Positions 48,095-59,650 of a DNA stretch of 64,000 bases are shown here, piece by piece. The stretch spans positions 37,907,001-37,971,000 of the forward strand of contig NC_073630.1 of assembly GCF_029407905.1 (NCBI RefSeq), written 5' to 3'. Positions within the stretch are counted from its first letter, which is position 1. The number at the start of each line of letters is the position of its first letter. The position numbers and the translations under genes are program-made. The notes under the pieces were generated by a model that worked only from the letters and a program-made list of their open reading frames with translations, was not told the origin of the DNA and did no database searches. Source of the DNA: Bubalus kerabau. Taxonomy: Eukaryota > Chordata > Mammalia > Artiodactyla > Bovidae.

Positions 48095-48305
48095 GTTGTT
48101 ATTTAGTTGCTAAGTCATTTCCGACTCTTTTTATGACCCCATGGACTGTAGCTCACCAGGCTCCTCTATCCATGGGATTTCTTGGGCAAGAATACTAAAG
48201 TGGGTTGCCATTTCCTTCTCCAGGGGATCTTTCCCACCCAGAGATAGAAAGCTGTGTCTCTTGCCTTGGCAAGCAGGTTCTTTAATACTGAGCCACCAAG
48301 GAAAC
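48095..48305 (-). mobile_element. Bov-tA SINE (antisense)
   Basis: 'gttgttatttagttgctaag' to 'gagccaccaaggaaac'. Typical reverse copy; the TSD is unclear because of AT-rich flanks. Confidence 0.88.
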
Positions 48306-51231
48306 AATATATACACATACGCACATACAAACTATTTATAACTTTGTATGTGAATGCATTTTTAACCTTTATAGTAGCTTCTTAAAATATATAAATATAT
48401 TTGCCATTTTGGTGACACACAATCCGACACTTAAAATGTTTAAGGGTCTTACAAAGTTCACACATATCTAAGGGCCAGAGTAAAGGCTTAACACTGATTT
48501 TTGTTAAACATCATTTATAATCTTATTACTACCTTTCATTGCTGAATTTATAACAATACAACTGGAAACATATTTTTTAATGTATTAAGATTTAAAAATA
48601 CATATTTTGGCAATTCTGTATTTGAGGGCCAGCTTTTCAAAATTAATTAAGCAGCAAGAGGAAGAAATATTAAATCTATCTTGGAATGTAAATACTTTAT
48701 AGTGTGTGATGGCTTAGGTAAAATCTCATGCCTTAGGGCATGAGGTAATGTTCTCTTTTCTCAAATTTTCATCAGGCCATGAGATTCTATGCACTGACAT
48801 TACTTGATTTGAAGAATAGTGCTGTTGATATTGAAACTGAGTATTTTTTTACTTTTAATTTAGGGAATTCACTTTCCCTTTATTTAAAATAGGTATTTTG
48901 CCTTTATTATCAAAGAACCATATTCCTTAACAGCGACTCTAATAACTTTTATGACAGAAGATGTCCATATCATTATTGTTAAGTTCTGTTTATGTCAAAA
49001 TTAAGCAAACTGCATATCACATTCCACTGTCATTTTTTAAGTTTTGTAATTATCCTCTGAAGTAGTCAGTTTATATATCAATGTAATTTTGAAATTGTAA
49101 AATGAAAAAAGATCAGTTGACATAATGTAGTAGCCCCAAACACAAAGGGCCAAAGAACGTGAATTGTCTGAGAGACAGCTTTCTTAATGTTTGACTTATT
49201 ATATATTTATTGAAATACTTAGAAGTGCCAGAAGTGGTGCAGGACCTACAAAGGATTTGCTTATAAGGGTCTAGAAGCCAAAATTTAGATAGTCACATGA
49301 CTGTATAATCATGAGAACAGTTCTAATATTTAGAAAGGTAAGGGTTTTGTATGATGGATTTATGATAATCTTCCTACATAATTGAGGGGACTTGGCAGAT
49401 ACTACTGTCTTATTTAGTATGTATTATTAATCACTGTCTTATTTTGTACAAAAGTGTCTCACGGGATATAGATTTTATTCAAACACAGCAGTTAATAAAA
49501 TTCTCTATTTCCAGAGAAATTCAAGAAGTATTTGTGAATTCTCTGGTAATCTGATCTGTTATTAAGCCTCACTTACTTCCTTTTGCTCACCCACACTATA
49601 TACCCACTTCAGCCAGGCAAGTGAATTGTCTATGACTTGAAACGGGAATGTATTCTCTGCCATAACTCAAATACCCAAGTTCTAGCCCACTCCACATGCC
49701 ACATTCTCAAGGATACTTCTCCCGCAAGAATTTCATCTCAGGAACTGCTCCAATACATCATTTCCTATGTAAATCATCAGTAATGTCTTTTATTATACTA
49801 TATAAATTATTCCATTTAGTTGAGTGAGAACTTAAAACTTTGCCCAGGTTTTTCTGGATTAAAAAGATATCAGAATATTTTATGTCTTCAAAAAGCTTTA
49901 AAATATTAATGTTGCAATTAATAATCTTGAGAATCTATTCCAAGTTAACACAATATTGGCAGTACATATTTCCTCTACTAATAATTAAATACTGACTAGA
50001 TATAAATGAAGAAATATCTACAGGTTGTTGCTTTCTTACATAAATGAAATGTAGAATTATACTGATCACTAGGAATATAACATGCTTATTTCTTTGAGAC
50101 AGGTAGGTTGAGTAACATATTTCTACTATTTATTTTAAAATGAGATACATTTATAAATAAATGCTGGCAGAATAACTTTTTAAGGAAAATCCACCCTACA
50201 TCTATCCTAGAAAATCAATGCATATAGATATACCTAAAGAATAAAGCTTGGCAAGCACTAAAACGGATTCATTAATCAGAGTGATATCTTCAAAGTCAAT
50301 GATCAGACATCTTTATGACTTTCTCAACACTTGGTGATTAAATATTAATTATGTAAATTTTCATAGGGGTAACTAATGCTTGACTTAATAACACCTTGAA
50401 TAATGAAAGTGGAAAGTTTTGTTTCCATGTCATCCATTTTGACAGAAATCAAATTGTCACACTGAGATTTATTATGACATGTTTTTTAAGAATGGCATGT
50501 TTTTAAGAATTTTTAAAAGGAACTTAGAAATTTGTATTGTGCTGAATTTCATTTATAGGGTGACTTTCATAATTTACTTCACGTACATTTCTTTTCTGTG
50601 TTGAATTCTTATGAATAGTTGAGATGTACCCAGCATCCTTCCCCTTATTTTTCCTCAACCTTGCTACTCCTTGTGGATCCACATTTTACAAGAAAGCTTT
50701 GCCTTTTTTCACAGGTGAAGCATATAACCTGACTTCGCCAATCAGTCCAGTACAACACTATATCAAATAAGTTCAGTAAAGGTGACTCTCAGTGACACGT
50801 GATCAGATTTCCTCTTCCTCTCTATCATGTATGTGGTATGCAGATATGAAGCCTAGAACATCTGTAGTCCTTTGCTGTCAAATGGATAAACTGAGGAGGA
50901 CAGAGCCCCAGAAAATCCTGGGTAAATTGTTCTGGACCCTAATCTTATTTAATATCAATCCCATTTTAACTCTTGGCATTGCCAATCACATAAGGAAACA
51001 TATTTCTTGCTGTCATTTCCTAGACTGAGTCAGGCCTGCACTTACTGGAAAATAAATTACATATATAATGGATAAAAAATTTGTTTCCAGGAATGAGGTT
51101 ATAAGTAACAGGGGAGGATTCTTTAGAAATGAGGGAAGTGAGAAAGAACAGTCTTTCTTATGAGAAGTTGGAAATCTTTGTTTTACAACTAACTGCATGG
51201 TGGTTGATAGAAGCGGAGTTTCTTGTACTTT
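48306..51231. other. Repeat-poor, gene-free stretch (2.9 kb)
   Basis: The longest piece of this window in which I recognise no young repeat. Frames are short. It may contain old diverged repeats or conserved non-coding DNA, which cannot be judged without alignment. Confidence 0.5.
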
Positions 51232-51241
51232 GGAACTAGAG

Positions 51242-51492
51242 CTGCTGCTGCTGTTAAGTCACTTCAGTCCTGTCTGACCCACCAGGCTCCCCCGTCCCTG
51301 GGATTCTCCAGACAAGAACATTGGAGTGGGTTGCCATTTCCTTCTCCAATGCATGAAAGTGAAAAGTGAAAGTGAAGTCGCTCAGCCGTGTCCGACCCTC
51401 AACGACCCCATGGACTGCAGCCTTCCAGGCTCCTCCGTCCATGGGATTTTCCAGGCAAGAGTACTGGAGTGGGGTGCCATTGCCTTCTCCTC
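51242..51492 (-). mobile_element. BOV-A2 dimeric SINE (antisense)
   Basis: 'ctgctgctgctgttaagtcac' to 'gtgccattgccttctcctc', two monomers with a deletion in the first ('gtctgacccaccagg'). The TSD 'ggaactagag' at 51232-51241 and 51493-51502 is perfect. Confidence 0.93.
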
Positions 51493-51502
51493 GGAACTAG
51501 AG

Positions 51503-51971
51503 GATGTGCTACCAAAACTACGGTATGAAGCAACTGAGAAAAACAAAAAGCCACAGGATGGTGGATTCTACAGACAAAACAGAAATAATCTTGCTTCGTT
51601 ATGTACTTCTCAAAGCAGAAAGAACATAAAAGAATATTTTGCTAAAAGCGGGCCCTCCCTTTGGTCCACAATACTCATGTACTAAGTTTAATTTGCAGGG
51701 ACCCCCATGATTAGGAAGGCTGGATTACTTACAACAAGCCAAGGGAAAGTTATCAAAAGTAGAGAGATGGGAGACATAGCAGGGGAAAACAGAGAGCAAC
51801 AGGAAGTATATAACCTTATCCTAGCATATTTTTAAAGCACTGACTACTGAAAAAAATATAAGCACTCACATTATAGAAATAAAATCAAACTAAAGGTTGA
51901 GAGTAAAAAATTAAATATAGTAAATACCCACTGCATCCCATTGTTTCTACTGGCTTCTGTAAATATAGGAC

Positions 51972-52014
<43 letters not shown>

Positions 52015-53040
52015 AAATACATATAGACATATCTCTCTCCAAAATACGTCTCATACAGATAAATATTTCCCAATTAAAGATGGAAGCAAAGCTATATTTA
52101 TATTATTTTGGAAAAACTTTCATAAGAATATGATATTCACATTTAAGGTTAGTATATTCAATGTTTTCAACATGTAATCAGATGACATTCTTTTTAGAGA
52201 TATAAATCAAATAAGCATTACTTTTCAAAATGATTTACAGGTTAAACAATATTCTTTTAAGATGCTGTGGATATCACACTTATTACAAACCTCATTAAGA
52301 ATAATTTTTAATACATGTATCAAAAAAAGCTATTTAAGGCTGATTTTCTTTAAACCGTCTTTAATTTTCTGATTTCCAGTTTATAAGCGTTTAAAATGAA
52401 CAAGCATGATTTTACTTCCTAGTGCTAATTTTATATTAATTCAAGATATTTTGATTCAATATATAGCAATAAATCGCCACATGTTAACCATTAGTATCTT
52501 GGGGTTTTTAGTGGGATGTAACAACCATTACCTATAAAACACATCATTATTTTGGTGATTTTACAAATCTTTTCTCCAGCTGTAAATTAAAAAACAATTC
52601 TAAGACTTAGGGAATACAGAAAAATTAATGAAATTGAATTCCAGATTTATAATATTTCTGTTTTATCCTGGAAGAGAACATTAAAAATATGTAATTGCTA
52701 TAAAAGACCATCTTGTTAACATTACAAAAGATTGGCAGGAGTAAGAACTGTGTCACTGACACATGAATTTTGGAGTTATCTCTACAAATCATTAGGAAAA
52801 TGTTCAAAGGTAAAAAAAAAATAAAATAAAAGCGTAGAAATATTTAAACTATTTTGATGATGAATAGCTTAGTCTAAATGTTTTTGCACTCATAATACTC
52901 ACTCTCCCCTCAAATGCCTTCAAAAAATACCTTACAGAGTACAGTAGCAAAAATCAAAGACAATATATTTTTAAGAACAGAAAATTCTCTAGCGAAGATA
53001 GGCATGTGTGTGTGTTTGTGTGCATGTGCGTGTGTGTACC
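51503..53040. other. Region 3' of TRAM1L1, no gene
   Basis: AT-rich DNA including a microsatellite (51972-52012) and a degenerate TG patch (53004-53040). This would hold any 3'UTR of the minus-strand gene; I could not fix a single poly(A) site. Confidence 0.45.
51972..52012. repeat. (AT)n(TG)15 microsatellite
   Basis: A short AT run followed by 15 TG units. Confidence 0.93.
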
Positions 53041-53156
53041 CGCGAGCTCAGTTGCTCAGTGGTGTCCGACTCTTTTTGTGACCCTATTGACTGCAGCCCA
53101 CCAGGCCCCTCTGTCCATCCTGTCAAGAATACTGGTTGCCATTTTCTTCTCTTAGC
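53041..53156 (-). mobile_element. Bov-tA tail fragment (antisense)
   Basis: 'cgagctcagttgctcagtgg' to 'gttgccattttcttctctt'. The tRNA-like head is missing. It lies about 70 bp past the TRAM1L1 stop codon, so it could be part of that gene's 3'UTR. Confidence 0.8.
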
Positions 53157-53223
53157 AAAGAAATGGATGTTATAGTAAAGAGCAGACTTCTTTGGAGACA
53201 TTAGTCAATTAACTTGCAATTCA

Positions 53224-54360
53224 TTATGAAGACTTTTCTTTCCTCATCTGGGGAGAATCTAGTAGTCTATTTGAAGTTGCCACACCGTTTTCCATTCCTT
53301 TTCTACAAAATCTGCCCTTAATCCGTTTCTTCTTCACACTTGGGGCCTGAAGAGGCGCATCTTCTTCCATCCACCTCTGAAGCTGGACATTAAATAAATT
53401 CCATGTTACATATGCTTGGATAGAGCAACTGGATGACAGAACAGCAATTTTAGCTGCCAACACATTCACATCTTCAGCAGAGTCATCCGAATTCCCATTC
53501 GGCCCTACAGCCAGCTGAAAACCAGCAGTTATCAAAGAAACAATTAAAGTCACAAGTCGACCCAAAATAAACACAATGGCCCATAGAGAAAACTCCTTCT
53601 GGAACTTCTCGTCGCTAAAATAGAACAGGTCGCAAGAATGGGAAAGGAATTCCACAAAATAATGCATCATCAAAAGAAGAAGTCCCAGGTGATTCAAGTA
53701 CAAGAGATAAGCTCCCGCAATGTGAAAGAGGTGAAGACCAACATATACAGCTTGCTGGGAGAGTTCTTGGGGTCTGCTTCTCTGGAATAATAGTTCGGGA
53801 AAAGCGTGAAACCAGTAAGCCAACTGGGAGATGTAGAAAAACTTCATCTGAAATGTCATCATGTTATGGGTATGAGCCTTCCATAAGACAGTCAGGTCTG
53901 ACAGGCAGTTTTCAGAAACTAGAATGAATGTGCCCCAGATACAGGAAACAAGGAAGAATACGCTAAACTGACCAGATTCATAAAATTTGCCTTGTCTCTG
54001 TTTGGGGAACTGCATTCGCCTGTTAATTCTATCCAACACGTACTCCTGAATGGTGGCATGAATGATGATTGCCACCAGCGTGTAGAAGAACACCGTGGCC
54101 AAGTCTTTGGCACCATAATGATAAAGGAACTTGGGTGCTGTGGCTCGTTCTGCTTCTGCTTCTGCTTCTGCTTCTGCTGCAGGGAAGGTAACCCCGTGCT
54201 GGAGAGTAATAAAAACGATCGACACTTCTGCTGTCCCCTCGAACATGAGCCCCAACACGAAGAACATCCCCACACAGGCGACAAAGTCCGCATGATTCTG
54301 CAGGATGAATTCCAGGCTCAGGAGTGGGGGGTTCTTGGAGCCCTTCTTACGAAACGTCAT
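53224..54360 (-). CDS. TRAM1L1: TRAM1L1: translocation-associated membrane protein 1-like 1 (intronless)
   Basis: A complete 378-codon frame encodes a multi-pass ER membrane protein of the TRAM family, which sits beside the Sec61 channel and helps nascent secretory and membrane proteins enter the ER. The N-terminus 'MTFRKKGSKNPPLLSLEF' and the segments 'LQNHADFVACVGMFF' (TM1, about residues 27-46), 'KDLATVFFYTLVAIIIHATI' (about 85-104), 'QMKFFYISQLAYWFHAFPEL' and 'GLHLFHIAGAYLLYLNHLGL' show the TRAM/TLC core. The cytosolic tail is Lys-rich and ends 'KEKSS', as in TRAM1. Family proteins are about 370 aa, so length fits. The whole coding region lacks introns whereas TRAM1 is multi-exonic, so this is the conserved retrogene paralog rather than a TRAM1 copy. 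I chose the ATG at 54360 because homology starts there and its context is a strong Kozak. The frame is open about 60 codons further upstream. Oddity: an Ala-Glu repeat at residues 61-71. No stops or frameshifts, so it is probably functional. Confidence 0.95.
   Translation of the reverse strand: MTFRKKGSKNPPLLSLEFILQNHADFVACVGMFFVLGLMFEGTAEVSIVFITLQHGVTFPAAEAEAEAEAERATAPKFLYHYGAKDLATVFFYTLVAIIIHATIQEYVLDRINRRMQFPKQRQGKFYESGQFSVFFLVSCIWGTFILVSENCLSDLTVLWKAHTHNMMTFQMKFFYISQLAYWFHAFPELLFQRSRPQELSQQAVYVGLHLFHIAGAYLLYLNHLGLLLLMMHYFVEFLSHSCDLFYFSDEKFQKEFSLWAIVFILGRLVTLIVSLITAGFQLAVGPNGNSDDSAEDVNVLAAKIAVLSSSCSIQAYVTWNLFNVQLQRWMEEDAPLQAPSVKKKRIKGRFCRKGMENGVATSNRLLDSPQMRKEKSS
54148..54180 (-). repeat. 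Hexanucleotide (GCAGAA)n coding repeat in TRAM1L1
   Basis: Five tandem TTCTGC units (plus strand) and a further TGC encode alternating Ala-Glu at residues 61-71. This is the loop between the first two membrane segments, expected to face the ER lumen. Such a pure hexamer run can change length in frame. Confidence 0.93.
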
Positions 54361-54372
54361 GGTGGCGGTTCG
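54361..54372 (-). promoter_or_regulatory. Kozak context deciding the TRAM1L1 start
   Basis: On the minus strand the bases before ATG are CGAACCGCCACC, with A at -3 and the full GCCACC. The upstream in-frame ATG at 54543-54541 has C at -3 (TGCGC before ATG), a weak context. This favours initiation at 54360. Confidence 0.8.
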
Positions 54373-54690
54373 ACTACTCACCGACGAGCGGCAGCTGCCT
54401 CCCCGTGGCTGCTCCTCAAGGCGCCGCAGCACTGGCTGCGGCGGCTCCGGGGGCTTCACTCCCCATCCCGGAGCCGGTCCCAGGTCGTCACGGCCGCCCA
54501 GAAAAAAATCAATCACAGCAGCGGGCCGAGCAAGACTGAGCATGCGCACTAGGGCAGGCGGAGGCAGGGAAGGAAATCGAGCACCGCGCCCTTACCCGGC
54601 TCCAGGCCGGGGGTTGCAAGCCTTGATTTTTCTACGTTGATCCGCGGCTCTTGAAATCCGCGGCCGCCGCGGAGATGCTCCGAAATGATC
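54361..54690 (-). promoter_or_regulatory. CpG-rich island over TRAM1L1 5' end
   Basis: A sudden GC-rich, CpG-dense stretch in an otherwise AT-rich window, with GCGGCCGC near 54660 and an NRF1-like 'agcatgcgcact' at 54539-54550. I see no TATA box. It covers the 5'UTR and probable promoter. Open frames here on the plus strand are by-products of the GC content. Confidence 0.8.
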
Positions 54691-54754
54691 TGTCCATAGC
54701 ATATTCATTAGTGACCGTGACAAAGCAGGACAGAGTTCTTCTTGTTCTTCATCA

Positions 54755-55075
54755 GCAGTGATAATGTAAAAACCAGTATAATAGTTATGATAAAAGTCCT
54801 CTAGTAGCGCTTAGTATTCACCAGGTGCTGTTTTAAGCTCTTTATAAATGAAAGCTTTCTAGAAAACTCAGTGAGGTAAATACTGGTTGGGGTGTGTGTG
54901 TGTGTGTGTGTGTTTTTATAAATGAAAGCTTTCTAGAAAACTCAGTGAGGTAAATACTGGTGGGGTGTGTGTGTGTGTGTGTGTATCCCCCCCCCCCCCC
55001 CAGATGAGAAACAGGCACAGAGGTTAAGTGGTGTGTCCAAGATCACACAGCTGTTAATCAGTCGCACCTGGAAAT
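54755..55075 (+). mobile_element. MIR SINE with internal duplication
   Basis: 'caccaggtgctgttttaagc', 'cagatgagaaacaggcacag' and 'tccaagatcacacagctgtt' are in MIR order. The element is stretched by a tandem duplication (54841-54984) and a C15 run (54987-55001) that replace its usual 'tattatccccatttta' middle. Confidence 0.8.
54841..54984. repeat. Two-copy 74-bp tandem duplication with GT runs
   Basis: Copy 1 (54841-54914) and copy 2 (54915-54984) share 'tttataaatgaaagctttct' and 'agaaaactcagtgaggtaaa' without change and differ in the GT run length and one T. A C15 homopolymer follows after 'tat'. Confidence 0.93.
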
Positions 55076-56870
55076 ATTTTGCTAGGGCAATAGAGCACAC
55101 TCAAAAATAGTTTGGTGATTAGCAATAATAATATTTCTGGCAATGGGGAAAGGATGGGAAGTTGGAAAGCTATCAGTTCATGGAAAGGTCTTTTGGCTGC
55201 AAAGCCCACAAATTAATTTCCTCTTTCTAGCAAACAAGAAATTCACTTTTAATTATTAGTTTTTGCATATAATTTTGCTGAAATTCACAGATCAGAAAAA
55301 GCTTCTTTTGTAAATGTTAATATCTCCATCAATTCAAAGTTCATGTCAGTCTTCAAATTTGTCTTTGCAGGCAGAGTAGTTTTCTAGTTCTGTGTTTCAT
55401 GAGATCATAATCATTACTGATAGAGTTAAGATTTGAAGTCAAAATGAGAGCATCAAGAAGAGAGGAAAAAAAAAATCAAGCTGAAGGCAGTTGCCAGGGA
55501 TAAGACAGTCAAAGAACAGAGCAGTGTCTAGTGGGAATTGTTGAGTTTATTCAAGAAAGTGCAAATTTACTTTACAGAAATTTTTAAAATTTTTTTGAAA
55601 TCATAATTTAAAATATAGAATTCATCAGTTTTATCATAGGCATAGACAATATGACTAATCATTTTGTAAAATACTAAATATAAAAATAGTTGTGCAATTC
55701 CTGCACTAAGATTTCTGATTATGTTTGATATTTTTGACAGGTCTTTCAACTCTTCCTATGCAAATATGATAGATTTTGCCTCAAAAAAAAGGAACATATC
55801 AAAGTGAACAGAATATATATTTATGCATATTTGTGAATGGGTATTTTATTAACAAAAGAAAAAGAGAAAAAAAGCCATTTTCAGTTAGCTTAAAATTATC
55901 TCTTAAAGAAAAACCAACAACATTTTCACCATCCCCCACCTTATTTTTGAAGTAGAGAAACTTCTTCAGTCATCAAATTATATTCTATAGTCTAAATTAT
56001 TAATTTAAAATTTATATTAATAGTGTAAGTATTTGAATTTTAGTTTCATATTTCCTATTAACATTATCATGAAAATGTCAAATGTCCAAATTATTAGAAC
56101 CTGTAAGAGTATTATAATAATATTATATAACATGCAGTTTAATTTCAGGAGTTTTATTGGCACTATTTGACAAAGAATAAAAGGTATATAACAATATTTT
56201 AAAAATGTGGATACCACTATGATTATTACACCATTTAATGTATGAGGGGTACTCCACTTTTATGTACAACCCTATGCCTGTGGTACATACAGATAAGGAT
56301 TAAATTCAAATGGAGATTTCTTCTCTGGCCATGAATGAGTAATGATGATTGAACTTCCACTACTGTTGTAAATAACTGAAAAACTAGGCAAATTACACAC
56401 AATAAACTTTAAATTATTGTTTGTAGTTATTGGAGAACAGAAAGGAGGGAGAGAAATGAGCAAAGCCTCACAATTTGCCTGGTTTTCTGCCTGGACACAT
56501 TTTCCAGTTCCCTGTGCAGAGACTAGGAGGTGGAGGGTGGAGGGGGAGCTTGGAGCCCTCAGAACTGAGAAGAGAGAGGTGTTAGGCCATTAAAGTTTTC
56601 TGGGCAGAGCAATTTGAAGACAAAGTTAGGTGATTAGAGCACTTTTGAAACTTGCATATGGATTCCCTAGACTGTTCTTCTAATATTAAGTCTTATAAGT
56701 ATAAGGTTAGAATACATGCAAGAGGCCAAGCAAGAAACAGTAGAAAAAATGTAAATTCAAAATTTCCAAGAATTCAAACAGGACCAGGAGACTTTGAAGT
56801 TTGGAAAAGTCAGAATGCCCTTGGAACACCTGTGAGACTCGACTCGGTAGAGGGACAAGGAAATTCATAG
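55076..56870. other. Unique AT-rich stretch
   Basis: About 1.8 kb with only short frames. A GC-richer patch at about 56490-56580 has no recognised function. Confidence 0.45.
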
Positions 56871-57072
56871 TCAAAAGTAATGCTCAAAATTCTCCAAGCC
56901 AGGCTTCACCAACACCTGAACTCTGAACTTCAAGATGTTCAAGCTGGTTTTAGAAAAGGTAGAGGAACCAGAGATCAAATTGCCAACATTCACTGGACCA
57001 TCGAAAAAGCAAGAGAGTTTCAGAAAAACATCTATTTCTGCTTTATTGACTACGTCAAAGCCTTTGACTTTG

Positions 57073-57198
57073 TTCAGTTCAGTTCAGTCGCTCAGTCATG
57101 TCCGACTCGTTGCGACCCCATGGATCACAGCATTCTAGGCTTCACTGTCCATCACCAACTCCCAGAGCTTACTCAAACTCATGTCCATCGAGTCATTA
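57073..57198 (-). mobile_element. BovB 3' fragment (antisense), nested
   Basis: 'ttcagttcagttcagtcgctc' to 'ctcatgtccatcgagtcat', about 125 bp. It is followed by about 40 bp of non-BovB sequence (57199-57236), then by a second antisense BovB. Confidence 0.85.
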
Positions 57199-57232
57199 GC
57201 TTGGTTGTATTTATCAATTCACTATGTATCAG

Positions 57233-58432
57233 TACAATTCAGTTCGCCTTCTCAGTTGTGTCCAACTCTTTGCAACCCATGAACCGCAGCACGCCAGGCC
57301 TCCCTGTCCATCAACAACCCCCAGAGTCCACCCAAACCCATGTCCATTGATTCGGTGGTGCCATCCAACTATCTCATCTTCTATTGCCCCCTTCTCCTGC
57401 TGCCCTCAATCCTTCCCAGCATCAGGGTCTTTTCAAATGAGTCAGCTCTTCGCATCAGGTGGCCAAATATTGGACTTTCAGCTTCAACATCAGTCCTACC
57501 AATGAATACTCAAGACTGATCTCCTTTAGAATGGACTGTGTGGATCTCTCCTTGCAGTCCAAGGGACTCTCAAGATTCTTCTCCAACACCACAGTTTAAA
57601 AGCATCAATTCTTCAGCGCTCAGCTTTCTTCACAGTCCAATTCTCACATCCATACATGACCACTGGAAACACAATAGCCTTGCCTAGATGGAACTTTGTT
57701 GGCAAAGTAACGTCTGTGCTTTTTAATATGCTGTCTAGGTTGTCATAACTTTCCTTCCAAGGAGTAAGTGTCTTTTAATTTCATGGCTGCAATCACCATC
57801 TGCACTGATTTTAGAGCCCCCAAAAATAAAGTAAGCCACTGTTTCCACTGCTTCTCCATCTATTTGCCATGAAGTAATGGGACCAGATGGCATGATCTTA
57901 GTATTTGGAATGTTGAGCTTTAAGCCACCTTTTTCACTCTCCTCTTTCACTTTTATCAAGAGGCTCTTTAGTTCTTCTTCGCTTTCTGCCATAAGGGTGG
58001 TGTCATCTGCATATCTGAGGTTATTGATATTTCTCCTGGCAATCTTGATTCCAGCTTATACTTCCTCAAGCCCAGTGTTTCTCATGGTGTATTCTGCATA
58101 TAAGTTAAATAAGCAGGGTGACAATATACAGCCTTGACATACTCCTTTTCCTGTTTGGAACCAGTTTGTTGTTCCATGTCTAGTTCTAACTGTTGCTTCC
58201 TGACCTGCATACAGGTTTATCAAGAGGCAGGTCAGGTGGTCTGGTATCCCCATCTCTTTCAGAATTTTCCACAGTTTATTGTGATCCATGCAGTCAAAGG
58301 ATTTGGCATAGTTAATAAAGCAGAAGTAGATGTTTTTCTGGAACTCTCTTGCTTTTTCAATGATCCAGAGGATGTTGGCAATTTGATCTCTTGTTCCTCT
58401 GCCTTCTGTAAAACAAGCTTGAACATCTGTGG
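57233..58432 (-). mobile_element. BovB 3' fragment (antisense), nested, 1.2 kb
   Basis: Begins with its own 3' terminus ('aattcagttcgccttctcag') and runs to 'aagcttgaacatctg'. Minus-strand frames show RT pieces ('KGVCQGCILSPCLFNLYAEY', 58056-58289) and 'MAESEEELKSLLIKVKEESE' (57735-57992). Confidence 0.9.
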
Positions 58433-58810
58433 ATCACAATAAACTGTGGAAAATTCTGAAAGAGAAGGGGATACCAGACCACCTGACCTGCCTCCTGAGA
58501 AATCTGTATGCAGCTCAGGAAGAAACAGTTAGAACTGGACATGGAACTACAGACTGGTTCCAAATAGGAAAAGGAGTACGTCAAGGCTGTATATTGTCAC
58601 CCTGCTTATTTAACTTATTTGCAGAGTACATCATGAGAAACACTGGGCTAGAGGAAACACAAGCTGGAATCAAGATTGCTGGGGGAAATATCAGTAACCT
58701 CAGATATGCAGATGACCCCACTCTTATGGCAGAAAGCGAAGAAGAACTAAAGAGCCTCTTGATAAAAGTGAAAGAGGAGAGGGAAAAAGTTGGCTTAAAG
58801 CTCAACATTC

Positions 58811-59634
58811 ATTGGAGAAATGTCTATTTAGTTCTTTGGCCCATTTTTTGATTGGGTCATTTATTTTTCTGGAGTTGAGCTGTAGGAGTTGCTTGTATAT
58901 TCTCGAGATTAGTTGTTTGTCAGTTGCTTCATTTGCTATTATCTTCTCCCATTCTGAAGGCTGTCTTTTCACCTTGCTAATAGTTTCCTTTGATGTGCAG
59001 AAGCTTTTAAGGTTAATTAGGTCCCATTTGTTTATTTTTGCTTTTATTTCCAATATTCTGGGAGGTGGGTCATAGAGGATCCTGCTGTGATGTATGTCAG
59101 AGAGTGTTTTGCCTATGTTCTCCTCTAGGAGTTTTATAGTTTCTGGTCTTACGTTTAGATCTTTAATCCATTTTGAGTTTATTTTTGTGTATGGTGTTAG
59201 AAAGTGTTCTAGTTTCATTCTTTTACAAGTGGTTGACCAGATTTTCCAGCACCACTTGTTAAAGAGATTGTCTTTAATCCATTGTATATTCTTGCCTCCT
59301 TTGTCAAAGATAAGGTGTCCATATGTGCGTGGATTTATCTCTGGGCTTTCTATTTTGTTCCATTGATCTATATTTCTGTCTTTGTGCCAGTACCATACTG
59401 TCTTGATAACTGTGGCTTTGTAGTAGAGCCTGAAGTCAGGTAGGTTGATTCCTCCAGTTCCATTCTTCTTTCTCAAGATCGCTTTGGCTATTTGAGGTTT
59501 TTTGTATTTCCATACAAATTGTGAAATTATTTGTTCTAGCTCTGTGAAAAATGCTGTTGGTAGCTTGATAGGGATTGCATTGAATCTATAGATTGCTTTG
59601 GGTAGTATACTCATTTTCACTATATTGATTCTTC
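58811..59634 (-). pseudogene. L1 ORF2 fragment, region after the RT domain
   Basis: An uninterrupted minus-strand frame of about 275 codons with typical L1 ORF2 text: 'INIVKMSILPKAIYRFNAIP', 'FVWKYKKPQIAKAIL', 'GGINLPDFRLYYKA' and 'KTVWYWHKDRNIDQWNKIE'. The RT catalytic part is absent (5'-truncated). Not a host gene. Confidence 0.93.
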
Positions 59635-59650
59635 CAAAGAAGACATACAG

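Noticed and set aside
53992..54552. 186-codon frame on the plus strand opposite TRAM1L1
   Set aside because: It lies antisense to the clear TRAM1L1 coding region and follows its codon pattern and GC content. No protein features of its own.
54305..54640. 111-codon and shorter plus-strand frames in the CpG island
   Set aside because: GC-rich DNA lacks stop codons by chance. The translations are Pro/Arg-rich with no homology that I recognise.
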